Shown: positions 35,366 through 45,107, counted from the stretch's first letter. The stretch is DNA of 45,107 nt from Acetoanaerobium noterae (GCF_900168025.1 NZ_FUYN01000009.1:1-45107), one strand, 5' to 3'. The notes: generated by a model from the sequence alone, not told the origin. Numbers and translations are program-made.

Positions 35366-37207
35366 CTACAGATTTTTAACATTCAAGGCTCTAAAAGCAT
35401 TTAATACTGCAATGATAGTTACACCTACATCTGCAAATATAGCTGCCCACATAGTAGTTATTCCAAAAGCACTCAAAATAAGAACAATTATTTTTATTCC
35501 AATAGCAAATACTGTGTTTTGAGATGCAATTTTTAGTGTTTTTTTAGAAATTTTAATTGCGGTAGCTATTTTTGATGGTTCATCGGTCATAATTACAATA
35601 TCAGCAGCTTCAATGGCAGCGTCAGAACCTAAACCACCCATTGCTATTCCGATATCTGCACGGGCTAATACAGGTGCATCATTGATTCCGTCACCAACGA
35701 AAGCAAGTTTACCCTTTTTAGATTTTTGCAAAAATAATTCTTCTAGTTTCTCAACTTTGTCTGCTGGCAATAGTTCTGCGTAAACTTTATCAAGACCAAG
35801 TTCTTTTGCAACTTTTGAACCAACATTTTTATTATCACCTGTCAACATAACAGTTTGTTTAATATTTGCTGCCTTAAGTTCCATTATTGCCTGTGCTGAA
35901 TCTGGCTTTACTTCATCAGCAATAACAATGTAACCAGCATATTGGTTATCAACTGCAACATGTACGACAGTTCCAATCAACTCTCCGTCGAAGTATGCAA
36001 TGTTCTTCTTTTTCATGAGTTTAATATTGCCTGCCATAACCTTTTTTCCATCCACTGTTGCAATAACTCCATGCCCTGATATCTCTTCTACATCTGAAAT
36101 ACGTCCATTGTCAATTTCCTTACCATAGGCTTGTTTTAAAGAACTGGAAATTGGATGGTTTGAGTAACTTTCTGCGTATGCAGTTAACTCTAATAACTCT
36201 TCTCTAGAAACTCCTTTTGGATGAACCTCCTGTACATTAAATACACCTTTCGTTAATGTTCCAGTTTTATCAAAAACAATAATTTCAGTTTCTGCTAATG
36301 CCTCTAAATAATTACTACCTTTGACTAAAATACCCTTTCTAGATGCTCCACCTATTCCACCGAAGAAACTTAAAGGAATAGAGACTACAAGAGCGCATGG
36401 GCAAGAAACTACTAAGAATGCTAATGCTCTATATATCCAGTCGCTAAAGGTTGCTCCCTCTATAACAAGAGGTGGAATAATAGCAATGAAAACTGCAAGA
36501 ATTACAACAATTGGAGTATAGTATCTTGCAAATCTAGTAATGAATTGTTCTGATTGGGACTTTTTACTACTTGCATTTTCAACTAAATCAAGAATCTTAC
36601 TTACAGTAGATTCTCCATATTCTTTAGTAACTTCTGCAGTAATAACTCCATTAATATTAATGCATCCACTTAAAATTTCATGTCCCACTTCTACCTCACG
36701 TGGAACAGACTCACCTGTAAGTGCTGATGTATCAACCATTGAATTTCCCTCAATTACCTTACCATCAAGCGGAACTCTCTCCCCTGGTTTTATTACAATA
36801 ATATCACCAATTTTTACTTCATCAGGGTCAATTTTTATAACTTCATCGCCCCTTTTAACATTTGCATAATCTGGTCGTATGTCCATAGCATCTGCAATTG
36901 ACCTTCTTGACTTATCAACTGCGTAACTTTGGAATAGCTCTCCAACTTGATAAAACAGCATAACTGCAATACCTTCTGGATACTCACCTATTAAAAATGC
37001 TCCAATTGTGGCGACGCTCATTAAAAAATTCTCATCAAAAACTTTACCTCTAAGAATATTTGTAACAGCTCTTTTTACAATATCTCCACCTGCAATAATA
37101 TAACTGATTACAAACATAGCAATCTGCAACCATTCAATATTATTAATTAGCAGTGCTACAATAAATACTAATGCAGCAATAATTATTCTCCATAAACGTT
37201 TTTTCAT
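35366..37207 (-). CDS. cadA: P1B-2 Cd/Zn/Pb ATPase without its own HMA domain
   Basis: A 613-residue efflux ATPase that begins directly with the first membrane helices (RRIIIAALVFIVALLI). Core motifs are intact: SCPCALVVSIP, DKTGTLTKG and GDGINDAP. It closely resembles the core of the ATPase at 5875-8469 but has no N-terminal metal-binding domain; a single HMA protein is encoded separately just upstream (37223-37444). AGGAG precedes the ATG. The split arrangement is unusual and suggests that the HMA acts as a diffusible partner. Confidence 0.94.
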   Translation of the reverse strand: MKKRLWRIIIAALVFIVALLINNIEWLQIAMFVISYIIAGGDIVKRAVTNILRGKVFDENFLMSVATIGAFLIGEYPEGIAVMLFYQVGELFQSYAVDKSRRSIADAMDIRPDYANVKRGDEVIKIDPDEVKIGDIIVIKPGERVPLDGKVIEGNSMVDTSALTGESVPREVEVGHEILSGCININGVITAEVTKEYGESTVSKILDLVENASSKKSQSEQFITRFARYYTPIVVILAVFIAIIPPLVIEGATFSDWIYRALAFLVVSCPCALVVSIPLSFFGGIGGASRKGILVKGSNYLEALAETEIIVFDKTGTLTKGVFNVQEVHPKGVSREELLELTAYAESYSNHPISSSLKQAYGKEIDNGRISDVEEISGHGVIATVDGKKVMAGNIKLMKKKNIAYFDGELIGTVVHVAVDNQYAGYIVIADEVKPDSAQAIMELKAANIKQTVMLTGDNKNVGSKVAKELGLDKVYAELLPADKVEKLEELFLQKSKKGKLAFVGDGINDAPVLARADIGIAMGGLGSDAAIEAADIVIMTDEPSKIATAIKISKKTLKIASQNTVFAIGIKIIVLILSAFGITTMWAAIFADVGVTIIAVLNAFRALNVKNL

Positions 37208-37222
37208 GCTACCTCAACTCCT

Positions 37223-37444
37223 TTAGGCCTTTTTCATGATAACATGTGATTCAATATCTTTAACTATTTTTTCTGCTTCTTGTATAATTGTAGGCATTTT
37301 TTCATCTTCGCCTTCAATAACAAGTTTTTGCGTCATAAAGTTTACAGTGGCTTCCTTCACACCATCAAGCTCATTAATAGCCCTCTCCATTTTTGCTGCA
37401 CAATTTCCACACTCTAAACCTTCAAGTTTAAATCTCTTTTTCAT
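37223..37444 (-). CDS. Stand-alone HMA-domain protein, partner of CadA2
   Basis: A 73-residue single HMA domain with GLECGNCAAKME, the same layout as each HMA in the module 1 CadA. Its stop is 15 bases before the ATPase start and it has its own ribosome site, so it is a separate polypeptide. It may be a metallochaperone or a detached regulatory domain; the CGNC site and the partner suggest Cd/Zn rather than copper. Confidence 0.88.
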   Translation of the reverse strand: MKKRFKLEGLECGNCAAKMERAINELDGVKEATVNFMTQKLVIEGEDEKMPTIIQEAEKIVKDIESHVIMKKA

Positions 37445-37570
37445 TTTAAGTCCTCCTAAATATCATTTATAATTTTATTTTGCATACTACAAGTCTTTTA
37501 AATTTACTTGAAGCATTGCTCATCTAATATGAATACTAATCTTCAAAAAACATTCTATTCTACCGTATTG

Positions 37571-37939
37571 CTACTTTTCGTTGATATGAATTAGACCTTG
37601 ATCAAATATTTCTCTTACATGATCATCAACTAAGGAATAATATACTACTTTGCCTTCTTTTCTGTTTTTCACTAAATTAGCTTGCTTTAAAACTCTCAGC
37701 TGATGGGAAATTGCTGATTGTGTCATGTTAAGTAATACAGCGATATCACAAACACACATTTCAGCTTCATGTAAAGCCCATAATATCCTGATTCGTGTTG
37801 AATCTCCAAATACTTTAAATAATTCTGCTAGATCATAAAGGATTTCTTCTTGAGGCATTTTATCTCTAACTTGATTTACAATATCCTCATGAATTACATT
37901 GCAGTCACATCTTTCAATTGAATTAAATTTTTCAGTCAT
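37571..37939 (-). CDS. cadC: CadC-type ArsR/SmtB metalloregulator, module 2
   Basis: A 122-residue repressor very similar to the one at 8484-8858: CDC motif (ERCDCNVIHED), CVCD motif, SAISHQLRVLKQA recognition helix and the HVREIFDQGLIHI tail. GAGGTG precedes the ATG. It heads the HMA-cadA-CopZ-cadD unit and has an inverted repeat at 37969-37990 resembling that of module 1, so cross-regulation between the two modules is likely. Confidence 0.94.
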   Translation of the reverse strand: MTEKFNSIERCDCNVIHEDIVNQVRDKMPQEEILYDLAELFKVFGDSTRIRILWALHEAEMCVCDIAVLLNMTQSAISHQLRVLKQANLVKNRKEGKVVYYSLVDDHVREIFDQGLIHINEK

Positions 37940-37968
37940 ATTATCACCTCTTTTTAAATCATTTCATC

Positions 37969-37990
37969 TGAATGCTTGAGCAGGTATTCA
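37969..37990. promoter_or_regulatory. Candidate CadC operator, module 2
   Basis: TGAATGCTTGA...GGTATTCA (22 bases), 29 bases upstream of cadC, with inverted outer arms TGAAT/ATTCA. It corresponds to the element at 8884-8905. Confidence 0.68.
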
Positions 37991-38169
37991 TACGTTGTGT
38001 ATTTATTATATTATCTTTTTTCTCATGTGTCAATAGTTATATGAGCATTTATTCAAGTGTTTTTTATATTATTTGAAATATCTCAAAACCATCTATTACG
38101 ACTTTAGTACCATAAAAGGGTGATTTAAATACAAACTTTTTTAAAAAACACAATTATTGTAGGTTCTAT

Positions 38170-38239
38170 AATAGTTTGAAATAAAATTTCAAACTATTAA
38201 AAAACTATAGTGGTAGCTGTTTCAAAACAACTACCACTA
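38170..38239. terminator. Two hairpins in a gene-free stretch
   Basis: Two inverted repeats lie ten bases apart: AATAGTTTGAAA with TTTCAAACTATT (38170-38198) and TAGTGGTAG with CTACCACTA (38208-38239). They could be terminators or ends of a lost insertion sequence. No gene adjoins them. Confidence 0.45.
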
Positions 38240-38551
38240 CATTAGATTATATAGAATTCTTATCATCCCAGAGGATTTTTTCTCCATCTTTCTGAGCCAT
38301 CAATTTTTCCACCTTTATAATGTCAGCACTCTTTTTACCCTATGTCATCTATAAATCACCTCAAAAACAGGGGACAAAAAACAGTGTTTTTCCGCTCTTT
38401 TTTTGCTCCAAAACCGTCCTTAAACCACTATATGTTGTGGTCAACCCCTACTTTTTCCCCCTGAACCACAATACGTCATCAGAATTATACTCTCAACGTG
38501 GCCCGAGTCCAGGTTTATGATGTCAGTTACCAATTCTCGTATCTTACGTTA
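38240..38551. other. Gene-free stretch, probable mobile-element debris
   Basis: About 310 bases between the hairpins and the IS21-like units. A minus-strand segment near 38260-38330 reads ADIIKVEKLMAQKDGEKILWDD and could be the tail of a lost gene, but it has no start. I find no promoter, RNA or intact frame that I can support. Confidence 0.3.
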
Positions 38552-38637
38552 GTGGGAACAGGTCAACGGCTTTTTAGCGTTTTCGGGGTATGAGGAAACA
38601 TATCAATGGTTTTGTCTGTTCGTGAGAACATATCAAC
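38552..38637 (+). repeat. IS21-like terminal repeat units (three)
   Basis: Three units: GTGGGAACAGGTCAAC (38552-38567), GAGGAAACATATCAAT (38592-38607) and CGTGAGAACATATCAAC (38621-38637). The last unit ends six bases before the stop of the CopZ-like 3 gene, the same spacing as at CopZ-like 1. This fits an IS21-type terminus. Confidence 0.55.
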
Positions 38638-38642
38638 TCATA

Positions 38643-39122
<480 letters not shown>

Positions 39123-39126
39123 ATAG

Positions 39127-40113
39127 TTAGCCTCCAATTGTTTTTTCCTTTTTCTTTCCATAGTTCTTCGGGAAGTACTCTTTCCCAAGCTGCCAAACAT
39201 ACTGGTCGATTTGCTTAAGTTTATGTTTTTCCAAGCCATAGAAGGCACGGAATTCAATCAGAATGTTTTTGAATTTTGCGTAGTCCTTCAAATCAACATC
39301 TTGAAAATCTGAAAAGCCATCACGCTTTCTAAAATAGCGAAGCACCTCATCCACGTAGCTATCATAAATTGGATAGTCGATCGGATTGTGATGGCTACAA
39401 TATTTTGTGGCAAAGGAGTAAAAATTCTTCAATGTCTCACCGATTGTTACATACTGGATATCTCCAACCAGGGTAACATCACCGGCTTTAAGTCTCGCAT
39501 CAATATCCAGAGCGCAGATATGCTTTGCTACTGGATAGATTGAAAAAATGTTTGTGCTATAAAAGTTGTTAAGTGTTGAAGCTTTCAAAAGAATATCAGT
39601 TATGTCTTTATTCTTCGGGCATAGCTCAAAGAACAGTTTATTAAGTGCATCCTCCTGAAGTCGGTAGTTCTCAAGGCCATCCCATTTTTTAAGATAAAGC
39701 TCAACCTGATCGCTTGATGGATCGGGGACGATAACGCTTACTTTCTTCTTGCGTATATGCGTAGGTCTTGCTGTCTTTTCCTGCTTAGGCGCAGTCAGAT
39801 CTGCAGTTCCATCAGAAGCTAAGAATAAACGGAATCTTCTCAGATGAGACAAGTAACTACTCGCAAGCGATTTAACGTTTCCGGTCGAGTTCTCAGAAAG
39901 AGCCTTTATTAGTTCATTCTTTGCCACATTTTCAAAACCAGTATCCATCACTGTATTCCAGAAAAGTTCTTTGCTGCCTTTTCTCCAAAGGTAGAAGGTG
40001 TCACTATAAGCAGTATCGATTGTTAATTTTGAAATGTCTTGGCTATGTAGGAAGTTCCTATACAAAGCGCGCAGCTCATCATAGGATAAAGCTTTCAATT
40101 TGTTTGTATCCAA
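39127..40113 (-). CDS. Unknown protein, possibly helix-hairpin-helix-like
   Basis: A 328-residue soluble protein I cannot assign with confidence. The N-terminal third is helical and basic (LSSYLSHLRRFRLFL-like). The C-terminal half has FYSTNIFSIYPVAKHIC...SFATKYCSHHNPIDYPIYDSYVDEVLRYF, which weakly recalls the PxDxHV helix of HhH-GPD DNA glycosylases; that is a low-confidence idea. The start is TTG at 40113, eight bases behind GGAGG. It is third in a unit with a 226-residue unknown protein and an XRE regulator; the unit ends in CopZ-like 3. Confidence 0.6.
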   Translation of the reverse strand: MDTNKLKALSYDELRALYRNFLHSQDISKLTIDTAYSDTFYLWRKGSKELFWNTVMDTGFENVAKNELIKALSENSTGNVKSLASSYLSHLRRFRLFLASDGTADLTAPKQEKTARPTHIRKKKVSVIVPDPSSDQVELYLKKWDGLENYRLQEDALNKLFFELCPKNKDITDILLKASTLNNFYSTNIFSIYPVAKHICALDIDARLKAGDVTLVGDIQYVTIGETLKNFYSFATKYCSHHNPIDYPIYDSYVDEVLRYFRKRDGFSDFQDVDLKDYAKFKNILIEFRAFYGLEKHKLKQIDQYVWQLGKEYFPKNYGKKKEKTIGG

Positions 40114-40140
40114 TTTTGAACCTCCTTCACACAATCAATT

Positions 40141-40821
40141 TTACTCATCCTCGTCCTCCTCAGTTTCGTCAATGCCAAATAACATCTGGAACTTATTGAA
40201 GTTATACGGGTAGGAGTTGTCACCATCGATTCTTACCGGTTTATGTCCATTGCTATATTCAAATTCCAGCTCCCACTGTGTACCATCACACACCGTATAT
40301 CCGAAGCGCTGAGTTGAATACCGTCTGCGCCATTCACCAATATGAAGATCCATAAGAGCAGCCATGAAAGTGTCTCTTGTGAAGGGTTCTTCTTTATCAA
40401 CATCCATCAGAGCGAGTGGTTCTTCGTCTTCCCATAATTTTGTATAGGCCTTCAATCCATCTGATAGTTCTACAACATAACTACGGTAGCCGCCAAAGAA
40501 ACCGCCAAAGCTGAAAGTAATCTTTAAGATGGCATCTATATTTGCATCAAAGTCAGCAACTTTTTCTTCTAATTTAGATAAGGTATAAGTGCCACCGGCT
40601 TCAGCATAAGCTTGCTTGGCTCGCTCCAAGTATTCACGAGTCCAGTGGAGGCGCGTATCTTCGCTCGGATGCATAATAAGCTCTTTGCCATAGTCCGGGC
40701 TTTCCATCGTATTCTTTAGATGACCTATTTCTTGTTTAAGACCACGTATAGCGGTCATAATCTGCTCTTTCGTTTTACCTTTAAGATGCTCTTCATAGTA
40801 TCCTTCCGGGCTGATCATCAT
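40141..40821 (-). CDS. Unknown protein with SYPYNF C-terminal motif
   Basis: A 226-residue soluble protein, acidic at the end (ETEEDEDE). It has an N-terminal helical part (KTKEQIMTAIRGLKQEIGHLKN), a Gly/Phe-rich strand (FSFGGFFGGYRSYVVEL) and a C-terminal segment RIDGDNSYPYNF, which I recall from uncharacterised proteins of Firmicutes mobile elements. GGAGG precedes the ATG. It lies between the XRE regulator (15 bases) and the 328-residue protein (27 bases). Function unknown. Confidence 0.65.
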   Translation of the reverse strand: MMISPEGYYEEHLKGKTKEQIMTAIRGLKQEIGHLKNTMESPDYGKELIMHPSEDTRLHWTREYLERAKQAYAEAGGTYTLSKLEEKVADFDANIDAILKITFSFGGFFGGYRSYVVELSDGLKAYTKLWEDEEPLALMDVDKEEPFTRDTFMAALMDLHIGEWRRRYSTQRFGYTVCDGTQWELEFEYSNGHKPVRIDGDNSYPYNFNKFQMLFGIDETEEDEDE

Positions 40822-40836
40822 AGTAGGCCGCCTCCT

Positions 40837-41061
40837 TTACTCGCTTCCAGTCTTTATTTCCTTGCCATCAGATAGAATGAAAGACTGTTCAAACTTAACA
40901 TCCATCACATCTGCTATGGCCTTAAGCTCTTCTAAGGTTATGGTTTCACGTTTCAGCTTCTTTCCAAAATTCTGTGGCGACTGACCTAAGCGTCTAGCCA
41001 GTTCGGAGACACTGATATTCATTTGTTCACATAGCCGTCGTATCATGTCCGAGGTTTTCAT
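40837..41061 (-). CDS. Small XRE-family regulator
   Basis: A 74-residue helix-turn-helix protein (MNISVSELARRLGQSPQNFGKKL...ITLEELKAIADVMDVKF), like Cro-type repressors. ATG at 41061 follows GGAGG; the longer frame start lies inside the promoter. Upstream is a promoter (TTGTTA, 17 bases, TACAAT) whose spacer contains the palindrome AAACCAAATGGTTT, a natural operator for this protein. The same promoter and palindrome precede copB, so it may regulate both. Confidence 0.88.
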   Translation of the reverse strand: MKTSDMIRRLCEQMNISVSELARRLGQSPQNFGKKLKRETITLEELKAIADVMDVKFEQSFILSDGKEIKTGSE

Positions 41062-41089
41062 AATAGTCCCTCCATGCCTCAATAGAAAT

Positions 41090-41177
41090 ATTGTAAACCA
41101 TTTGGTTTCAAATAACAATTGAATGTTTACAAATTGAAAACCTGCAACTCAATAAAAAGAGCTGCGGGTAAAATTGT
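41090..41177 (-). promoter_or_regulatory. XRE promoter/operator plus terminator, repeat copy A
   Basis: On the minus strand: hairpin ACCCGCA...TGCAGGT (41140-41169), then -35 TTGTTA (41113-41118), 17-base spacer holding AAACCAAATGGTTT (41095-41108) and -10 TACAAT (41090-41095). The whole 88-base stretch is repeated at 43668-43752 with few changes. It drives the XRE gene. Confidence 0.8.
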
Positions 41178-41178
41178 G

Positions 41179-41318
41179 TTAAGAATTACTATCCGATATT
41201 GTCCTTGAAATCAGGTCCAGATTAAAATGATGGAGTCCTGTTTTTTCTCGGAAATCCGTGGGTGTACGTATATCCTTGTGCAGCACACCAGCCAGTGTTT
41301 TTTTGTTCCTGCTTCGTT
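41179..41318 (-). pseudogene. Gene remnant after copB
   Basis: The open frame crossing the copB end gives a tail of about 46 residues after the copB stop (GVLHKDIRTPTDFREKTGLHH...RTISDSNS then TAA) without a start of its own. It looks like the 3' end of an unidentified gene, left by the recombination that placed copB here. It precedes the terminator of repeat copy A, so that terminator may have belonged to it. I do not recognise the family. Confidence 0.35.
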
Positions 41319-43592
41319 TTATTTCGGGTCTAATCTCAAAAGCATTGCATTGATCGCAACAATAACGGTCGATAAGGACATGAGGACGGCGCCGAAGGCC
41401 GGACCCAAGGTAATGCCGATAGGAGCAAGGAGGCCAGCAGCAATTGGAATCGCGATAAAATTGTAGCCTGCTCCCCATACCAAGTTTTGTTTCATTTTAC
41501 GTGTCGTCTTGTTTGCTAACTCGATAAAGGATTCAATATCCCCTGGATCAGACTGAGTAAGGATAATATCCGCAGAATCCAAAGCTACTTGCGTTCCAGC
41601 TCCGATTGCAATACCTACGTCTGCCAAGGCAAGGGAAGGTGCGTCATTGACCCCGTCTCCCACCATGATAACCGTCTTGTTTTGGTTTTTCATGGACTCG
41701 ACCAGCTTGTACTTATCTTCCGGAGATTGATTGGCTTGGTATTGAATACCTAGAACTTCTGCAACTCCTTGTGCAGCTTCCTCGTTATCACCAGTAGCCA
41801 TGAGTGGTTCAATTCCGTATTTTTTCAGCACCTCGATCAAGTTTCTGCTGGTTTCTTTCAGTTCATCTCCCAATGCGACAGCGCCGATTGCTTCATTATT
41901 TTCTACAAGGATACTTAAAGTAGCGCCTTTCGGAATATCCATACGCAATGCTTTTCCGTATGCCTTTTGGCTGATTAATTGATAGTGGTGGCCGTTCGCC
42001 TCCCCTTCTATTCCTGCTCCCGAAACGATTTCAATGGAGTCAAAGGAAACTGACTTAATGCCTTTTGCTTCAGCGTGGTTCACAATCGATTGGGCAATCG
42101 GGTGACTGGAGCCCGCCTCTATACCCGCCAACAAGCCTGTAATTTCTTCTTCAGAATATTTATCACTCAAAACAGTGACGTCCAACACTTTAAATTCACC
42201 AGTTGTTAAAGTACCTGTTTTATCCAATACCATAACATCCGCTTTAGTAGTTAATTCCAAAGCTTCTCTATTTTTAACCAGTAATCCTCGGCTTGCACCC
42301 AAACTAGTACTACGTGATACTACCAAGGGAATAGCAAGACCCAAAGCATGTGGGCAGGCAATAACTAACGTAGTCACAGTAAAGATAACGGCTGTAGGTA
42401 AATCTGCAATGATCATCCAGGCTACTAGAGCGATTAAAGCTACTACAACGGCAATGTAGAACAACCAGCTAGCTACTTTGTGAGCCACATTCTCTGCTCG
42501 AGATGGTTGGCTTTGTGCTTGGCTAATTAATGTTTGTACTTGTGAGATAAAGGACTTATCCCCTGTTTCTGTTACTTCTACATATAGGACACCACTACCA
42601 TTTGTTGATCCACCAATGACTTGATCTTTAACATTCTTTTCGATTGGCTTAGATTCACCTGTTAAGAGGGCCTCGTTTACACGGGATTCTCCGCGAATAA
42701 TGATACCATCAGCTGGAACATTTTCTCCTGCTTGAACACGGATAACATCTCCAACCTGAAGTTCAGACACAGGACGAGTTTCAATCGAATCATCTTCTAA
42801 AACAACATGAGCGTCTTTTGGCAATAATTCTGCTAGAGCTTTTTGCGCATCCCCTGCTTCACCCAATGCCTTCATTTCAATCCAGTGTCCTAATAACATG
42901 ATTAAAAGTAACGTTGCAAACTCAAAGAAGAAGTCCATGACATGTTCTCCGGTCACATATCGAGCGGCCACTGCGTAAACACTATAGGCATAAGAAACCG
43001 TTATTCCCAAAGTAATCAAGGACATCATGCCTGGAGCTTTTGAATTAAACTCATCTTTCGCACCCATGTAGAATGGTTTTCCGCCATAAATGTATAGAAT
43101 TGTTGCCAATACAGCTGCTACAACGTCTGCATAAGGAAAGATGATTTGGAAAGGCAACTGAATATCCATCAAAGGAGTAATGAGCAAGATTGCAATTCCT
43201 AATGGGAGTGACTTCAAGAAAATCTCCTTGAAACTACCATGATGGTGGTGGGCGTGCCCTCCCATTGCACCACGATCATGATCCATGTTGCTATGGTCCA
43301 TCTTGCTATGGTCCATCTTGCTGTGGTCCATATTGCCGTGATCCATATTGCTGTGATCCATATTGCTGTGATCCATCTTACTGTGGTCCATCTTGCCGTG
43401 ATCCATATTGCTGTGATCCATATTGCTGTGATCCATATTGCTGTGATCCATATTGCTGTGATCCATATTGCTGTGATCCATCTTACTGTGGTCCATCTTG
43501 CCGTGATCCATATTGCTGTGATCCATATTGCTGTGATCCATCTTACTGTGGTCCATATTTCCATCTTTAAGATTGTTATCTTTTTTATTCAT
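41319..43592 (-). CDS. copB: CopB-type (P1B-3) copper/silver ATPase with MDH repeat N-terminus
   Basis: A 757-residue efflux ATPase. Residues 13-107 are 19 tandem pentads of MDH[SG][KN], followed by GGHAHHHH; this His/Met-rich region replaces HMA domains and should bind Cu(II)/Cu(I) or Ag(I). The core has IACPHALGLA (the CPH motif of CopB pumps), DKTGTLTTG and [13 protein letters not shown] at 43592 follows AAGGAGG. Its base composition is richer in G+C than the neighbouring cad and cop genes, which fits recent transfer. It lies under a copy of the XRE promoter (43668-43752). Closest known type: CopB of enterococci and staphylococci. Confidence 0.95.
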   Translation of the reverse strand: MNKKDNNLKDGNMDHSKMDHSNMDHSNMDHGKMDHSKMDHSNMDHSNMDHSNMDHSNMDHSNMDHGKMDHSKMDHSNMDHSNMDHGNMDHSKMDHSKMDHSNMDHDRGAMGGHAHHHHGSFKEIFLKSLPLGIAILLITPLMDIQLPFQIIFPYADVVAAVLATILYIYGGKPFYMGAKDEFNSKAPGMMSLITLGITVSYAYSVYAVAARYVTGEHVMDFFFEFATLLLIMLLGHWIEMKALGEAGDAQKALAELLPKDAHVVLEDDSIETRPVSELQVGDVIRVQAGENVPADGIIIRGESRVNEALLTGESKPIEKNVKDQVIGGSTNGSGVLYVEVTETGDKSFISQVQTLISQAQSQPSRAENVAHKVASWLFYIAVVVALIALVAWMIIADLPTAVIFTVTTLVIACPHALGLAIPLVVSRSTSLGASRGLLVKNREALELTTKADVMVLDKTGTLTTGEFKVLDVTVLSDKYSEEEITGLLAGIEAGSSHPIAQSIVNHAEAKGIKSVSFDSIEIVSGAGIEGEANGHHYQLISQKAYGKALRMDIPKGATLSILVENNEAIGAVALGDELKETSRNLIEVLKKYGIEPLMATGDNEEAAQGVAEVLGIQYQANQSPEDKYKLVESMKNQNKTVIMVGDGVNDAPSLALADVGIAIGAGTQVALDSADIILTQSDPGDIESFIELANKTTRKMKQNLVWGAGYNFIAIPIAAGLLAPIGITLGPAFGAVLMSLSTVIVAINAMLLRLDPK
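43272..43556 (-). repeat. 15-bp tandem repeat array in copB (19 units)
   Basis: Nineteen in-frame copies of a 15-base unit (ATGGATCACAGCAAT type) encode Met-Asp-His-Ser/Gly-Lys/Asn. A larger period is visible (SN SN GK SK recurs), so blocks as well as single units have been duplicated. The array keeps the other frames open and must not be taken for further genes. Confidence 0.93.
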
Positions 43593-43667
43593 TATTGGCC
43601 TCCTTGTAAAATCATACATTCCGTGAACTTGAAAGACTGTTGAGCGCCTCTATACTTCAATGAGATA

Positions 43668-44799
<1,132 letters not shown>

Positions 44800-45107
44800 T
44801 GTAATAGTATAATAAAGTTGTAACATCTAGTACGAAAATATATAATAAAATCGGACTAGGAGGATTGCAAATGAAAACATATTACGATATAGATTTTAAG
44901 AAAGAATTAGTTAAAGAATATTTAGATGGTAAATCATTAAATAATCTTTACCAGACCTATGGAGTAGCAAAATCTACAATAGCAGGATGGATTAAAAAAT
45001 ACAGTGAAGAATGCCAATATATTAAACCACATAATAAAGAAAAAAATGCTTCAAGTGAAGAAATACGAGCTTTAAATAAGAAAATCAAGGAACTTGAAAA
45101 GGAAAAT
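44800..45107 (+). mobile_element. Left end of an IS3-family insertion sequence
   Basis: The element begins TGTAATAGTA at 44800, inside the recombinase gene, and runs to the window end. TTGTAACA at 44818-44825 and the nearby AGTACG match the inverted right terminus at the window start at equal offsets. It is in the same orientation as the copy at 1-169, so the window is bracketed by direct copies of one IS type. Confidence 0.88.
44871..45107 (+). CDS. IS3-family transposase OrfA, N-terminal part
   Basis: 79 codons open at the window end. It begins KTYYDIDFKKELVKEYLDG with the helix-turn-helix of IS3 OrfA (LYQTYGVAKSTIAGWIKKY) and continues into the leucine-zipper-like coiled coil (LNKKIKELEKEN). 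AGGAGG lies five bases before the ATG. OrfB would follow after a programmed frameshift outside the window. Confidence 0.9.
   Translation, partial: MKTYYDIDFKKELVKEYLDGKSLNNLYQTYGVAKSTIAGWIKKYSEECQYIKPHNKEKNASSEEIRALNKKIKELEKEN

Noticed and set aside
38240-38551. Possible riboswitch or small RNA in the gene-free stretch
   Set aside because: There is no conserved fold that I can recognise and no gene directly downstream in a suitable orientation.
43272-43556. Possible CRISPR-like or regulatory tandem repeat
   Set aside because: Units are contiguous, without spacers, only 15 bases long and in frame with the ATPase.
43214-43643. Long open frames on both strands across the copB 5' region, including Cys/Pro-rich and His/Val-rich repeats
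   Set aside because: They are other frames of the 15-base repeat encoding MDH pentads. A multiple-of-three repeat keeps all frames open; none has a ribosome site.

Overview
The window is AT-rich DNA with strong AGGAGG-type ribosome binding sites and Gram-positive protein families (CadC/CadA/CadD, an XRE plus ImmA pair, lipoprotein-anchored multicopper oxidase, SHOCT and NusG-II proteins). This suggests a low-GC, probably anaerobic Bacillota, most likely a clostridial relative. It is a mosaic metal-resistance island: five P1B-type ATPase or ATPase-partner genes, two cadmium modules, two copper ATPases, a copper-type two-component regulon and many remains of mobile elements. Almost all metal genes lie on the minus strand.

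Layout. 1-169: right end of an IS3-family element. 282-8858: cadmium module 1 (minus strand: cadC, a cadA with three fused HMA domains, PaaK-like ligase, lspA, IS21-like debris, DegV protein, cardiolipin synthase, Fe-S/Zn CopZ-like protein 1). 9075-11814: remains of an integrative element (N-terminally deleted large serine recombinase, small unknown protein, divergent XRE regulator and ImmA-like protease). 11816-20202: a two-operon copper-type module. Operon A is SHOCT, SHOCT, PepSY-like, response regulator, histidine kinase with a Met-rich sensor loop, DUF2318, HMA-SafE-cupredoxin fusion and an LDCC-type microprotein. Operon B is an Lgt variant, two small membrane proteins, a CCxHH membrane protein and a NusG-II protein. 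20208-21906: complete ISL3-family element with 8-bp target duplication. 22033-30506: ArsR regulator, HD-GYP pseudogene, chemoreceptor, RseC-like protein, CopA, HTH regulator and multicopper oxidase. 30695-33479: TetR with a divergent redox operon (PNPOx-like, FrnE-type DsbA, quinone-oxidoreductase-like MDR). 33658-37939: cadmium module 2 (cadC, a free HMA protein, cadA lacking HMA, CopZ-like 2, cadD, cupin remnant). 38552-41061: IS21-like end units, CopZ-like 3 and a three-gene unit of unknown role ending in an XRE regulator. 41090-43752: a CopB ATPase cassette bracketed by two copies of the XRE promoter/terminator region. 43761-45107: a second truncated serine recombinase, cut by another IS3-family copy.

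How it fits together. The most interesting signal is a repeated box, TATGAC-N5-TATGAC, with an 11-bp period typical of OmpR-type response regulators. It lies upstream of operon A, operon B, the chemoreceptor and the multicopper oxidase. A fifth copy, in the opposite orientation, once faced the ArsR gene but is now cut off from it by the ISL3 insertion. I infer that the local response regulator, with its Met-rich sensor kinase, controls a dispersed envelope copper (or silver) regulon that includes a chemoreceptor. That regulon combines metal handling in the membrane, oxidation by a lipoprotein multicopper oxidase, lipoprotein maturation (Lgt variant) and signalling. The cadmium modules have their own CadC operators, and CopB appears to have been captured by an XRE-controlled promoter. 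All functions are read from motifs; none were checked against databases.
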